Positions 44,372 through 53,850 are shown, counted from the first letter of the stretch. The stretch is DNA of 64,000 nucleotides from Desulfotruncus alcoholivorax DSM 16058 (GCF_000430885.1 NZ_AUMW01000020.1:1-64000); one strand, 5' to 3'. The notes: generated by a model not told the origin, from the letters alone. Numbers and translations are program-made.

Positions 44372-44970
44372 GTTCAGCAGTCTTTTTTAGTCAGTGCGTT
44401 ATCATAGGCATAACGGAGAAATCCGTAGAGTCTATCCACCGTTATGCCTTGAGGCAAGCGAATATCCCATAGATGCAAAAAAGCCTTCTACTATGTCCAC
44501 ATTCAAATCATCCAGATACAAGCCACGCTCATTGAGAAATGAATGAAATTTGTATAAATACTGTTCCTTATTTTTTATCGTTTCATTGGATAGAGACAGG
44601 ATATTTCTGGTATATGACAGATACAATTCTATGGTTTCACCAATATCACCAGAAAAAATCCGTTTAACGCTTGGAGTACGGAATTCAAAATCCCCATCTT
44701 TCTGATATGAGATCAGCATTCGTACTGCTCTGAGTCTTATCTGATTTTTTTTGCTTATTTTTTCCGTCAGGATATGATCCCCAAAAACCTCATCACAGTA
44801 TGCAAAGCCAATAGGCTCAGAAAAATCCGTGTATTGATGTCTTCCATCCATTGATTTAACCTGCTCCATTCTGTCCTGATTTTCTGATAATGCATGCTGG
44901 CATACTCACGACTGATTAATTCATCTTCACACAAAGCAACCAGCTTTTTAAAATCTATTACCATAACCAA
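44372..44970 (-). pseudogene. tyrosine recombinase N-terminal part, frameshifted
   Basis: From 44970 the minus strand gives DFKKLVALCEDELISREYAS with EWSRLNQWMED. After a frame change near 44800-44860 follow SEPIGFAYCDEVFGDHILTE, then IRLRAVRMLISYQKDGDFEF and TIKNKEQYLYKFHSFLNERG, and after another change QGITVDRLYGFLRYAYDNAL. This is the SAM-like arm of a clostridial XerD-type integrase; the catalytic R-H-R-Y domain is gone. It looks like the remains of an integrated element. Confidence 0.65.
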
Positions 44971-45008
44971 ATCCCCTAAAATGTTTGGTTATTTTGTAAC
45001 ACGGATGG

Positions 45009-45082
45009 TTGATTATGTAAAGAAATATACACCCAATACAGGAATCCCTTTGGTTTAGAAGCATATTTCTTTACATAATCAA
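45009..45082. repeat. 20-bp perfect inverted repeat
   Basis: TTGATTATGTAAAGAAATAT at 45009 is repeated inverted at 45063-45082 with 34 bases between. It lies 40 bases upstream of the integrase remnant, so could be a recombinase core site or an element end. Confidence 0.75.
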
Positions 45083-45129
45083 AGTCTTAACGTAACCCTT
45101 GCTTTGGGGAGAGTAGGGTAAACAATATT

Positions 45130-45252
45130 TTAGCTGGCTGCCCAGTTCTGCACAGATGGTTTGCAAACGTTTTGTTTTAGGCTGTCATCCGGTAAAGGGT
45201 GGATCAGACCGTATCGGAACAAGGCACGTTCCATATCATGGTCATTATTCAT
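45130..45252 (-). pseudogene. transposase N-terminal stub
   Basis: After ACAAGGAGG an ATG opens MNNDHDMERALFRYGLIHPL and runs 40 codons to a TAA. This opening is, from memory, that of helix-turn-helix/rve transposases in clostridia, which are over 400 residues. Only the first 20-30 residues look homologous; the rest is truncated. Confidence 0.55.
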
Positions 45253-45362
45253 GATTTTACCTCCTTGTCGCATGTATTTTGGAATAGAAACATTCTACTC
45301 CGGCGATAAGAAGGCTGAGGTTGAAAACTATGGGAAATATCAGCGGCTTTGGCAGTGAGAAA

Positions 45363-46025
45363 TTATAAAAAGGTGTGGGATTTTAGCAAGTCTAAAATCC
45401 GGTTAAGGTAGCGGTAAGGCCAACTGGCAATATCGGATGCCGGAAATCGTAACCAGGCACCAACGGCACGGGTATAAAGGCTTGTCCATTGCAATAGTAC
45501 CACTGTTTTTCGCGAGTATTCTTTGTTCCGGACGGTAGGTGGCACCGTTTGGGACTCTTGAGCCAGTTCTTCTACAATGTCATTTGGGGGAAGTATCTGT
45601 TGCAGGTCAGCCAGGAGAAGGGGTTCCACTTTTTGCTTCTTGACCTCCACTATACGTACCCAATAATACATAACGGTATGGGAAACCGGAACCTGGGGGA
45701 AAAGCTTGTTTTGGAGCTTCCGTAAGCTGCACTCTGTTTCATGGGAGTAGGTGTATTGAAGTACGAAGGCTTGCCGTTCGAAGGTGTCATATTGGTGACG
45801 GGATGCCAGAAATTCCGGCTTTATTGCGTGCGTCACGTTACAGTGCCTGCATTTGTATCGAAGTATGACGATTTCAGTTTGTAGGGTATTAGATTTGTAT
45901 TGCACCGTATAACAGGCATGATAGACCATCTCCGTACCGCAGGTGTTGCAGTGGATTCCGATTGGCACCGTATATATGATTTGCATGTAGGTCTTGACAT
46001 CACAGCCAAAATTGTATACTCTCAA
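45363..46025 (-). CDS. DUF6431-like zinc-ribbon transposon protein
   Basis: The product of up to 220 residues has a zinc-ribbon (HCNTCGTEM and YKCRHCNVTHAI), a conserved helical part (FERQAFVLQYTYSHETECSL) and a C-terminal region ending YRYLNRILDLLK. The given start is TTG; an ATG 13 codons in (MQIIYTVPIGIHC) is likely the true one, though no good ribosome site is seen for either. It is the first gene before a transposase stub, the usual order of such elements. A related broken copy lies at 23445. Confidence 0.5.
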   Translation of the reverse strand: MRVYNFGCDVKTYMQIIYTVPIGIHCNTCGTEMVYHACYTVQYKSNTLQTEIVILRYKCRHCNVTHAIKPEFLASRHQYDTFERQAFVLQYTYSHETECSLRKLQNKLFPQVPVSHTVMYYWVRIVEVKKQKVEPLLLADLQQILPPNDIVEELAQESQTVPPTVRNKEYSRKTVVLLQWTSLYTRAVGAWLRFPASDIASWPYRYLNRILDLLKSHTFL

Positions 46026-46041
46026 ATTGCTTTTATGTGAA

Positions 46042-46094
46042 AAGTGTTTCCCCTTCGATTTGATTCTGCCAGGAATCGGGGAAGCACTTTTTTA
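46042..46094. terminator. terminator-like hairpin
   Basis: AAGTGTTTCCCC pairs (one G-U) with GGGGAAGCACTT, followed by TTTTTA on the + strand. Confidence 0.5.
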
Positions 46095-46166
46095 TTTTAT
46101 CCGCTGGAAATGCTCCCGGCAATTCTTTGTGAAAAATTTGCCGCTCTTTATGGTTTTTTTTCGTTG

Positions 46167-46337
46167 TTAAAAACAATCGTGGCGGTGCTGCTCAAAACGA
46201 ACGTCTTCGACTTCTATTCCGCCCTTCCTTAAATTCGCAATCAGCTGCGATAACCTTTCCGTTCCCCCTGCGAAGGTGCCTTCGCGAGTGACGACGGTCA
46301 CCTTGCCGTCCGGGGAAATTGCAATTTCCGCTTTCAT
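46167..46337 (-). CDS. 56-residue DUF2997-like protein
   Basis: After AGAGGTGTG an ATG opens MKAEIAISPDGKVTVVTREG, then TERLSQLIANLRKGGIEVED and a His-rich end. The beta-hairpin start with DGKVTV resembles DUF2997 proteins, which are found beside Ycf35/DUF1257 genes. It follows the split small gene upstream by 10 bases, so both form an operon. Confidence 0.55.
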   Translation of the reverse strand: MKAEIAISPDGKVTVVTREGTFAGGTERLSQLIANLRKGGIEVEDVRFEQHRHDCF

Positions 46338-46347
46338 AGCACACCTC

Positions 46348-46701
46348 TTACAAATTAACCTTAATTACCAGATAGCCGTTGCTTGTGTACTGCTGTTCGT
46401 TTACCTGGCAGCTTTGCGCAATTCGCTCGGCCACTTTTTGCTGAGTAAGGACGCCGGCAACGGATTCACAGGCTTCTCTAACAGCGTCTAAAATGTCTTG
46501 CGGAACATTGTAGCCGGTAATCTGACCTTTGTTGTTGATTGATACCGGGTACCCGTTTACCCGTAGTGTTTGCTGAACTTGCTAAACCAAGCCGGTACTT
46601 TTCAACAGATTGGCGACCGCCGTTATTGCTTCCGGGGAAGCAAGCAGTTCTTTTGCCAGCCTGACGTTCATGTTTGCCACGGCAATACCGTCACAGGGCA
46701 T
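46348..46701 (-). pseudogene. small gene with in-frame TAG
   Basis: An ATG after AAAGGAGG opens MPCDGIAVANMNVRLAKELL and 39 codons later meets TAG (46582-46584). The same frame continues without stop for 77 codons (QVQQTLRVNGYPVSINNKGQ...NGYLVIKVNL) to TAA. The second part reads as a real domain and no ribosome site stands before it. Either the stop is a mutation, or it is read through. The protein may be a Ycf35/DUF1257-type partner of the DUF2997-like gene behind it; that match is weak. Confidence 0.55.
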
Positions 46702-46730
46702 TTAATAGACCTCCTTTCGGCAAAAAAATA

Positions 46731-46772
46731 AAAAAAGCCGCACTCAACAAAGATGTTGAATACGGCTCTTTT
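46731..46772 (-). terminator. terminator of the second acyl-CoA operon
   Basis: AGCCG...CAACA and TGTTG...CGGCT form an imperfect stem with a long T-rich tail on the minus strand. It lies about 180 bases past the last ligase gene. Confidence 0.6.
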
Positions 46773-46951
46773 GTAAGGATTTAAATATGTCGCGGTTGAA
46801 ACCGCAGTTAATGTCGCTGTTTTTTTAAGGTCCTCCAGCTTGGACAAGTACCTTATTTTAAATATACCATATAAGAATGCGAAGATAAAGAGAATAGCAC
46901 TTCTTGTATAGTGTTTTTGGCGCAACTTCTTTGAACTATGCAATTAACAAT

Positions 46952-48622
46952 TTATTTTCTTATATAGTTCTTCATGTCATAAGTATCTTCAGTAACGCCT
47001 TCATTTCTTAATTTAAATTTTTCAATTCTCCCTGTAGGTGTTCTGGGTAAACCCTTAACTATTCTTATATATCTTGGTACCCAGAAGGAAGGCATGTTTT
47101 CCAAACAAAAGTTAAATATATTCTCCAGGCTAACCTCTTCACCGGGTTTTGTCGCGATAACAGCCATCACTTCATCTTCGCCTACTTCGGAAGGAGCAGG
47201 TACTACAGCCGCTTCAACTACATCAGGATTTTTAAGGAGCACCTGTTCAACTTCGTAAGATGATATATTTTCACCTTTTCTTCTAATAGCATCCTTGACC
47301 CTATCCACAAAATAAAGATAACCTTGCTCGTCAAAATAACCCGCATCACCCGTGTGGAACCACAGTCCTTTAAAAGCTTCCACTGTTTGTTTAGGCATTT
47401 CATAATATTCCAAAAATATTGTCCAGGGCATTCCCGGCCTTACAACGATTTCACCAATCTGGCCGCTTGGCAAAATGCGCCCATTATCATCCATAACTTT
47501 AACTTCTACATGAGGACCTACACGGCCACAACTTCCCGGCGGGTTATGCCCACTGATTACCAAGTTATATGGTGAGGAGACAGGAATTCCGACTTCTGTA
47601 CTTCCGTAACCGCCGGTTATTGAAATATTAAACCTTTCTTTAGCCAAGCTCCATACTTCTTTTGAACAATAAGCGATGGCAACAAGCTGACCATGGTCTT
47701 TTTCCAGCGGGGAAGGCGGATTTTTAAATAACATTTCCAATATTGGGCCTACTGCGTGAAAATGAGTAACGTCATATTTTTTAATATCATGCCAAAAAGA
47801 AGACGCCGTAAATTTTTCTACCAGTATCATTCTAGCATTAGCCAGCATGGACGATATAGTTGCCAAGTCTAAAGCCATAATGTGAAAGAGTGGCAAGTAA
47901 ACATAAACGGTGCTATCTTCTGTAACCCCACCGGCATCTGCCATAAACAGGGCCGTGGATATAAATTGAGCGTTGGCATCTACCACAACTTTTGAAGGTC
48001 CTGTAGTACCGGAGGTTAAAATCATGGCGCAAGGGTCCTTAGCGTACTTCATTATTTCTAATTTTGTACTGGATTGTTTGGCCATTACATCATCAAAATA
48101 TACATATGGTTTTATGGGCAAATGACCGTAGGAAATATTCCCATTTCCGATGATTATAACAGTATCAATATTATTCAATTCTATCTCCACATCTTTATAC
48201 GCTTTCAGAAGCCTGTAATCTATAATTAAAAATTTCGAATTTGAAGCGGATAAATTATAAATCAACGGATCTTTAATAAAGCCGGTGTTGACAGTAACCG
48301 GTATGGCTCCGGTTTTTAAGATGCCGAAATATGAGAATATCCATTCCGGTGAATTGTATGCATAAATGGCCACCTTATCATTTTCACGCACCCCAAGTTC
48401 ATAAAAACCTCCAGCCAGCGAGTCACTTAAAATGTCTATATCCTCATAAGTGAAGCTTCTGCCATCTTCAAAGATAAGCCAGGTCTTATCTTTGTTTTCT
48501 TTGGCTTTCTTTTTAACCAGTTCGACAACTGTCGGGTAGCGATTTATCGCTTCTTCATAAACAGACCTGGAGAAAAATCCTTCCTTTAGCGTGGGGTTGG
48601 GAGGGAATTTGTTACTGTGCAC
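46952..48622 (-). CDS. acyl-CoA synthetase 4 (AMP-forming)
   Basis: The 556-residue ligase starts at GTG eight bases after CGGAGG. Motifs: MILTSGTTGPSKVVVDA (P-loop with Ser for the usual Pro), YGSTEVGI, FHTGDAGYFDEQGYLYFVDR, hinge RKGENISSYEVEQV, and RTPTGRIEKFKLR, where GR replaces the common GK; a Lys follows three residues later. It resembles crotonobetaine/carnitine-type CaiC ligases. AT-rich. Last gene of the minus operon. Confidence 0.88.
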   Translation of the reverse strand: MHSNKFPPNPTLKEGFFSRSVYEEAINRYPTVVELVKKKAKENKDKTWLIFEDGRSFTYEDIDILSDSLAGGFYELGVRENDKVAIYAYNSPEWIFSYFGILKTGAIPVTVNTGFIKDPLIYNLSASNSKFLIIDYRLLKAYKDVEIELNNIDTVIIIGNGNISYGHLPIKPYVYFDDVMAKQSSTKLEIMKYAKDPCAMILTSGTTGPSKVVVDANAQFISTALFMADAGGVTEDSTVYVYLPLFHIMALDLATISSMLANARMILVEKFTASSFWHDIKKYDVTHFHAVGPILEMLFKNPPSPLEKDHGQLVAIAYCSKEVWSLAKERFNISITGGYGSTEVGIPVSSPYNLVISGHNPPGSCGRVGPHVEVKVMDDNGRILPSGQIGEIVVRPGMPWTIFLEYYEMPKQTVEAFKGLWFHTGDAGYFDEQGYLYFVDRVKDAIRRKGENISSYEVEQVLLKNPDVVEAAVVPAPSEVGEDEVMAVIATKPGEEVSLENIFNFCLENMPSFWVPRYIRIVKGLPRTPTGRIEKFKLRNEGVTEDTYDMKNYIRK

Positions 48623-48649
48623 ATGTATAACCTCCGTTCTATACCATTT

Positions 48650-50242
48650 TTACGATACTTGAATATAATTATCGCCCCAATAAGCTTTTCTTAACTCTTT
48701 TTTCAGTATTTTCCCCGTTTGTGTTCTTGGGATTGTTTCAGCAAAGTCAATAGACTTGGGAATTTTAAATCCTGCAAGATTATCCTTACAAAATTCAATA
48801 ATATCTTCTTGGGTAATTTTTACACCCGGTTTAGGGACCACAATGGCTTTAACCGCTTCACCCCATTTTTCATCGGGTACTCCAATAACCGCAGCATCTT
48901 GGATTTCATCCATTTTCAGTAATACTTCCTCAATTTCTAAGGGATAGACATTAACACCGCCGGTTATGATCATATCCTTTGCCCTATCAACTATATAATA
49001 GTAACCATCTTCATCCTGGCGCGCCATGTCACCGACTGTTGCCCATTCACCGTCGATAAAAGCTTCCTCTGTCGCTGTTGAGTTATTCCAGTATCCTCTA
49101 AATCCTCCCAATCCTCTGGAGTAAAGTAAGCCAACTTCCCCCTTCTTGACTTCTTTTCCGTCTTGATCCAACAGCCTCAATTCCACATCTTGTAATGGCT
49201 TTCCTACACAGCGTTCTTTTCTTAATTGGTCTTCATCACGAAGTGTTGTTGAAACCCCCAATTCCGTGCTTCCGTAAAACTCGTTCAATTCTGAATTTTT
49301 AAAGTATTGCTTGATCTTTAGCTTGGTGGGGGTGTGCAAAGGCGCTCCACCGGAAATAACCATTTTTAACGATGTAATATCATATTTATTTAGAACGTCT
49401 TCAGGCAGGTTTAATAATGCATTATACATTACTGGAACCATCATCATCCAATTTACCCGGTGCCTTTCGATATTTTGCAATACTTTTTCGGGCACAAAAG
49501 CCGGCATTACCACTAAAGTTCCCCCGGATACAAGTGTTGCACAGTACCAGGCGCAAGGGCCTGCATGGTACAAAGGAGCCACCGCCAGTTGCACATCACC
49601 GGAACGTACCCTCCATTCGATACACACTGTGACACCAATATGGTAGTTTTCCATATACCCCCTGACCGCTCCTTTAGGTCTGCCGGTTGTACCGGAAGTG
49701 TATAATATCATGTGTATATCAAGAGGCGATATCTGAACATCCAATTCCTCCGGGCTTGATTGGGTGATTAATTGTTCATATGATATGGTGTCTTCAAATT
49801 TGTTATCCCCTGTTACTATAACATGTTTCAAGTTACATGCTTCGCTTTGAATTGATTTTATGAGTTCCAGGTATTCCGGATTTATAACCACCGCAGTTGC
49901 GCCGCAATCATTAAGTTGATATAATAGCTCGCCAGCCTTCAAATGGCGGTTTAAGGGAGTCATTATAAACCCGCTTTTTGTGGTCGTAACAAAGGTTTCT
50001 GGAAATTCAAAACAGTTATTAAGCAACATTGCCACCCGGTCGCCTTTTTCCAGTCCCAGGTTATACAGACCGTTACCCAGGCGATTGGTCCGTTCCCACA
50101 TTTCAGCCCATGTTTCCATCCTATCCTCACAAATAATTGCTTTCATATTCGGGTTTTTGGCCAGGTTCATTTTCATGCTATCCACAAGATTATTTGAATA
50201 CCTTGTTTTTGGTTGACCAAATTCAAGAGGAACTTTGCTCAT
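48650..50242 (-). CDS. acyl-CoA synthetase 5 (AMP-forming)
   Basis: The 530-residue ligase follows GAGGGAG. P-loop MILYTSGTTGRPKGAVRG, YGSTELGVS, VGDMARQDEDGYYYIVDRA, hinge TGGVNVYPLEIE and RTQTGKILKKELRKAYWG with the catalytic Lys. It is close to long/medium-chain fatty-acid ligases (FadD3/FadD13-like). Substrate unknown. Confidence 0.9.
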   Translation of the reverse strand: MSKVPLEFGQPKTRYSNNLVDSMKMNLAKNPNMKAIICEDRMETWAEMWERTNRLGNGLYNLGLEKGDRVAMLLNNCFEFPETFVTTTKSGFIMTPLNRHLKAGELLYQLNDCGATAVVINPEYLELIKSIQSEACNLKHVIVTGDNKFEDTISYEQLITQSSPEELDVQISPLDIHMILYTSGTTGRPKGAVRGYMENYHIGVTVCIEWRVRSGDVQLAVAPLYHAGPCAWYCATLVSGGTLVVMPAFVPEKVLQNIERHRVNWMMMVPVMYNALLNLPEDVLNKYDITSLKMVISGGAPLHTPTKLKIKQYFKNSELNEFYGSTELGVSTTLRDEDQLRKERCVGKPLQDVELRLLDQDGKEVKKGEVGLLYSRGLGGFRGYWNNSTATEEAFIDGEWATVGDMARQDEDGYYYIVDRAKDMIITGGVNVYPLEIEEVLLKMDEIQDAAVIGVPDEKWGEAVKAIVVPKPGVKITQEDIIEFCKDNLAGFKIPKSIDFAETIPRTQTGKILKKELRKAYWGDNYIQVS

Positions 50243-50317
50243 ATTTTCTCCCTCCTAGTCATAATAAATATTAATAGGGTTGAATCAGCACCAGCTGTTC
50301 CGGGGTAATTTTCCAAC

Positions 50318-51502
50318 TCAACCCGGTTCGTTGCCTACGATACACACTGAAGACACACAGTAGGCCGGCTGTCCTCCTAAATTGTGAGTCAGGGCCAGTT
50401 TCGGGTTTGCAATTTGCCTGTCTCCTGCCTCACCCCTGAATTGCAAGAAACATTCATATAGCATGCGTAATCCTGTTGCACCTATTGGATGTCCGAATGA
50501 TTTTAGGCCGCCATCCGGGTTAACGGGTAACATGCCTGTCAGTTCAAAAAAACCATTTTCGACGTCTTTCCAACCACTACCCCGGGGGCTTAGCCTCAAG
50601 TCTTCATACAGCACCAGTTCAGTAATGGTGAAACAGTCATGAACTTCAGCAAAACTTATTTCCTGGCGAGGATTTTTAATACCCGCTTCCTGGTACGCAT
50701 ATTGAGCCGCATGGTAAGTTTCCCAAACAACCGTATAGTCATAGTCCCGGTGACGCTCACCATAACCAGAGCCTGCAACTATCGACAGAGCCTTGACATA
50801 AATGGGCTGCTTTGTATATTTATGGACGTCCTCAGCCCTGCAGATTATGGCGCATGATGCTCCATCCGCCACCCCGGAACAGTCCATAACACCCAGCGGG
50901 TAAGCCACCATAGGTGAATTAATGATTTTTTCAAGGGGAATTTCCTCCTGGTACTGTGCCTTTGGATTTAGCGCGCCATTGTGGTGATTTTTCCAGGCAA
51001 TTTTGGCCATTATTTCCTTTAATTTTTTCATGTCGATTTTGTATTTTTCAGCATAAGCAGGCGCCAGTAAAGCAAATCGCGCCGGCGCAGTCGGTTCCGG
51101 AGCGGTGCGGTCCGAATGCACCATGGGAGTTTCAAGACCGCTATACCCACTATCTTTTAATTTTTCGGCACCAATGGCCATTACCAGATCATAAGCTCCG
51201 GAAGCCACGGCATAGCAGGCATTTCTAAAGGCGTCGGAACCGGTGGCGCACATGTTTTCCACCCTGGTAACCGGCTTGTATGGTATTTTCATGCACATGG
51301 AAAATGGTAAAGCCCCGGTGGTACTGGATGAAAACGTCCCAAACCAGTAAGCTTCAATATCTTTAAGGTCGACTCCGGAAGAGCTGCAGCATTCGCTCAC
51401 TGCTTCTATGATCAGATCGTCCAAACTGCAATCCCACCTCTCGCCAAATTTGCTGCAACCCATACCGATTATCGCTACTTTGTCTTTAATGCCTCCGGCC
51501 AT
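50318..51502 (-). CDS. SCP2-type thiolase
   Basis: I chose the ATG at 51502, after AAAGGGGGG, rather than an earlier one overlapping the upstream gene. The 394-residue protein has the nucleophile Cys in VENMCATGSDAFRNACYAV, HDCFTITELVLYED in place of NEAF, and SFGHPIGATGLRM with the His. The second Cys (CGGG) of classical thiolases is replaced by NLGGQPA, as in SCP2/lipid-transfer-type thiolases. It should cleave 3-oxoacyl-CoA, and pairs with the HMG-CoA-synthase-like gene before it, an arrangement seen in steroid and branched-acid loci. Confidence 0.88.
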   Translation of the reverse strand: MAGGIKDKVAIIGMGCSKFGERWDCSLDDLIIEAVSECCSSSGVDLKDIEAYWFGTFSSSTTGALPFSMCMKIPYKPVTRVENMCATGSDAFRNACYAVASGAYDLVMAIGAEKLKDSGYSGLETPMVHSDRTAPEPTAPARFALLAPAYAEKYKIDMKKLKEIMAKIAWKNHHNGALNPKAQYQEEIPLEKIINSPMVAYPLGVMDCSGVADGASCAIICRAEDVHKYTKQPIYVKALSIVAGSGYGERHRDYDYTVVWETYHAAQYAYQEAGIKNPRQEISFAEVHDCFTITELVLYEDLRLSPRGSGWKDVENGFFELTGMLPVNPDGGLKSFGHPIGATGLRMLYECFLQFRGEAGDRQIANPKLALTHNLGGQPAYCVSSVCIVGNEPG

Positions 51503-51516
51503 TTTATCCCCCCTTT

Positions 51517-52926
51517 CTACCTTTTCGGCATAGCCTTCCAAAAGTAAGTCACTATCCCTCCGGCTTCAAATAATCGCCGGAAAGACAACTCAAGTTCCAT
51601 TCCTACCCGAATTTTTTTAATATCGTAATCGGTCATTAAACATACAAATCTACCTCCCCCTTCAAAATCTACCACGGCCATAACCGTTGGAGGGTCGGGG
51701 GAAGGGGCCAAATAATCATAGGTATATGTAGTCAAAGTAGCCTTTTTATTTAGGAATTTATAATCCTCAAACTGGTCAATGGATTGACATTGAATGCAAA
51801 CCCTGTGAGGTGGAAATTGAGGAGTGCTACATACTTTACATTTAGTACCATAAAAACCCAAAATTTTTTTCAGATTTCTATGGCGATCGGGTAAAGAAGG
51901 CCGAACAAGGGGTGGTCTGCGCTGGGGTTCAAAATAAAGTAGTTGCCGCCAACGTAAATACTTGCCGTAACTCATATCCGTTTTGCAACTTGTGAGGTAA
52001 CTCCCAACTCCCCGGCGGGGTGGTAACTTATAAATGCTTTCCGTTACTTCAAAAGCTATAGCGTCACTGCCTTCGCCATAAGTAATAAATAAAATTTTAT
52101 CGCCCGGTCGCGATTCTTCCAGCGCGGCGACCAAGGCAATGGGAGCGCAAGCAGCACCAGCATTTCCAATCTCTTCAATTAGATTGCTTTGGACCTGCCC
52201 GGGGCTGAAGCCCATTCTAACGGCAACAGCCACTGCATCTTTAGGTTTAAGGCCGTATAATGCTACTTTTGCAAAGTCACTCGGATTTAGCCCTGTTTTC
52301 TTCATAATTGCATGTGCTGCTTCCATGGTGAACCTTGTATAACCCTGCGTATGACAGAACCTGTCTTCCCAACTGTTAATAAAACGATCCCCTTGAAATC
52401 GCCAGTTATCGTAAAAATCCACAGCAACGCTGTGCCACCCAAGTACACTGGCTATAACGTCGTCATTACCCAAAAGGAATGCCGCCGCGCCATCACCTGA
52501 CAAACTCTCGTGGAGCCCGCCCGCTGCGCCCAGCCGGGTATCGCTGACCGTAACCATAATCCTTTCTCCCCTTGCTGCAGCGTCGAAAGCGGCGATCATC
52601 GCACTTGAACCGGACCTGAGGGAACCGGTGACATCCAGTGTCCTGGCATTTCTTTTCATGTCCAAGGTGCCTGCGATCATTGTCGCGCTCTGTTTTTCTC
52701 CGTGTGGTGGGGTGGTTGTCGCAAAATAAACTCCATCAAAAGTGCTTGAATCAAACCCCGAGGCGCAATCCAGGGCAGCGGCAATCGCCATGGTCAGGCT
52801 GTCCTCATCATAATTTGCCACGGCTTTATATCCATGTGGCACCGTTATACCGTAAAATTCTTTTATATGTTTGCGATCCAGCCTGTTAAAGGGAATATAT
52901 GCACCATATGCCACTATGCCCACCAT
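51517..52926 (-). CDS. HMG-CoA-synthase-like protein fused to DUF35 OB fold
   Basis: The 469-residue protein has a thiolase-fold part (GIVAYGAYIPFNRLDRKHIK ... SLSGDGAAAFLLGNDDVIAS ... EEIGNAGAACAPIALVAALE) of the HMG-CoA-synthase/KAS III type, then a DUF35 unit with a zinc ribbon CKVCSTPQFPPHRVCIQC and an OB fold. Where HMG-CoA synthase has its catalytic Cys, this protein reads DVTGSLRSGSSAM without Cys, so it may be a scaffold rather than a synthase. DUF35 proteins serve as partners of SCP2-type thiolases, and such a thiolase is the next gene. Confidence 0.85.
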   Translation of the reverse strand: MVGIVAYGAYIPFNRLDRKHIKEFYGITVPHGYKAVANYDEDSLTMAIAAALDCASGFDSSTFDGVYFATTTPPHGEKQSATMIAGTLDMKRNARTLDVTGSLRSGSSAMIAAFDAAARGERIMVTVSDTRLGAAGGLHESLSGDGAAAFLLGNDDVIASVLGWHSVAVDFYDNWRFQGDRFINSWEDRFCHTQGYTRFTMEAAHAIMKKTGLNPSDFAKVALYGLKPKDAVAVAVRMGFSPGQVQSNLIEEIGNAGAACAPIALVAALEESRPGDKILFITYGEGSDAIAFEVTESIYKLPPRRGVGSYLTSCKTDMSYGKYLRWRQLLYFEPQRRPPLVRPSLPDRHRNLKKILGFYGTKCKVCSTPQFPPHRVCIQCQSIDQFEDYKFLNKKATLTTYTYDYLAPSPDPPTVMAVVDFEGGGRFVCLMTDYDIKKIRVGMELELSFRRLFEAGGIVTYFWKAMPKR

Positions 52927-52986
52927 GATTTATAACACTTCCTTTATGGTTATATATAACCCGAATGTAACGCGAAAAAGCTATAT

Positions 52987-53850
52987 TTAGTCCTTCCTGT
53001 AATCATAAAAGCCCCTGCCGGTTTTTTGTCCGAAGTCACCGGCCCTGACTTTGTTTCTTACTCCGATACCAACCTTGAACCTGTCTCCAAATGCTTCGAC
53101 AAGCCCATCTGCAACTCTCACCATGGTATCTATACCGCTGAAATCAAATAATTCAAAGGGACCCATGGGGTGACCAAGGGCGTATTTTATTGCTTTATCG
53201 ATCTCTTCCACGCTTGCAAGTTTTTCATCATAGACCTTTGTGGCTTCGACCATGAAACCTGCCAGTAGTCTGTTGACAATGAATCCCGGTGTATCTTTGC
53301 AAACGCAGGTTTCTTTACCCATCCTTTGGGCCAGATCAACTATAGCCTGCACACACCATTCTGAGGTATGTTCACCCACAGGAATCTCAACAAGTTTCAT
53401 TACCTGTGCAGGGTAAAAAAAATGCATACCGATAACCTGATCGGGCCTTGTAGTAGCGGCTGCAATTTCTGTAATGCTTAATTGGGACGTGTTTGTAGCC
53501 AGTATTGCTTCCCTCTTGACAACTTCATCCAGTTTGCAAAACACCTGCTTTTTGGTGTCTATGATTTCCGGAACGGCTTCAATAACAGCGTCACAGTCAC
53601 ACAATGCTTTTATGTCCGTAGTGGTTTTGATTCTTGCAATTATTTCCGCGCATTTTTCCTGGGGCAGCTTGCCAGCCTGAACAGCTTTGTCAAGTAGTTT
53701 TTTAATTTTCGCGTAACCATTATCAAGGGCTTGTTTCGCCGTATCAGCCAGTATTACCTCACAACCCGCCTGGGCCGCAAGCTGGGCAATACCATGTCCC
53801 ATTAATCCCGCCCCCAGAACACCAACCTTGTTAATAGTAAACAATGTCAT
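52987..53850 (-). CDS. 3-hydroxybutyryl-CoA dehydrogenase
   Basis: The 287-residue enzyme oxidises (S)-3-hydroxyacyl-CoA with NAD. Seen are the NAD loop VGVLGAGLMGHGIAQLAAQA, the Glu-His pair region GMHFFYPAQVMKLVEIPVGE, DTPGFIVNRLLAG and the C-terminal LGHPMGPFELFDFSGID with TGRGFYDY. Length is typical of Hbd/PaaH. Ribosome site GGGAGG lies 12 bases upstream. It supplies substrate for the thiolase. Confidence 0.93.
   Translation of the reverse strand: MTLFTINKVGVLGAGLMGHGIAQLAAQAGCEVILADTAKQALDNGYAKIKKLLDKAVQAGKLPQEKCAEIIARIKTTTDIKALCDCDAVIEAVPEIIDTKKQVFCKLDEVVKREAILATNTSQLSITEIAAATTRPDQVIGMHFFYPAQVMKLVEIPVGEHTSEWCVQAIVDLAQRMGKETCVCKDTPGFIVNRLLAGFMVEATKVYDEKLASVEEIDKAIKYALGHPMGPFELFDFSGIDTMVRVADGLVEAFGDRFKVGIGVRNKVRAGDFGQKTGRGFYDYRKD

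Noticed and set aside
46668-46943. Minus-strand frame of 91 codons upstream of the TAG gene
   Set aside because: It runs through the terminator hairpin of the preceding operon and overlaps the well-supported start of the TAG-containing gene in another frame.
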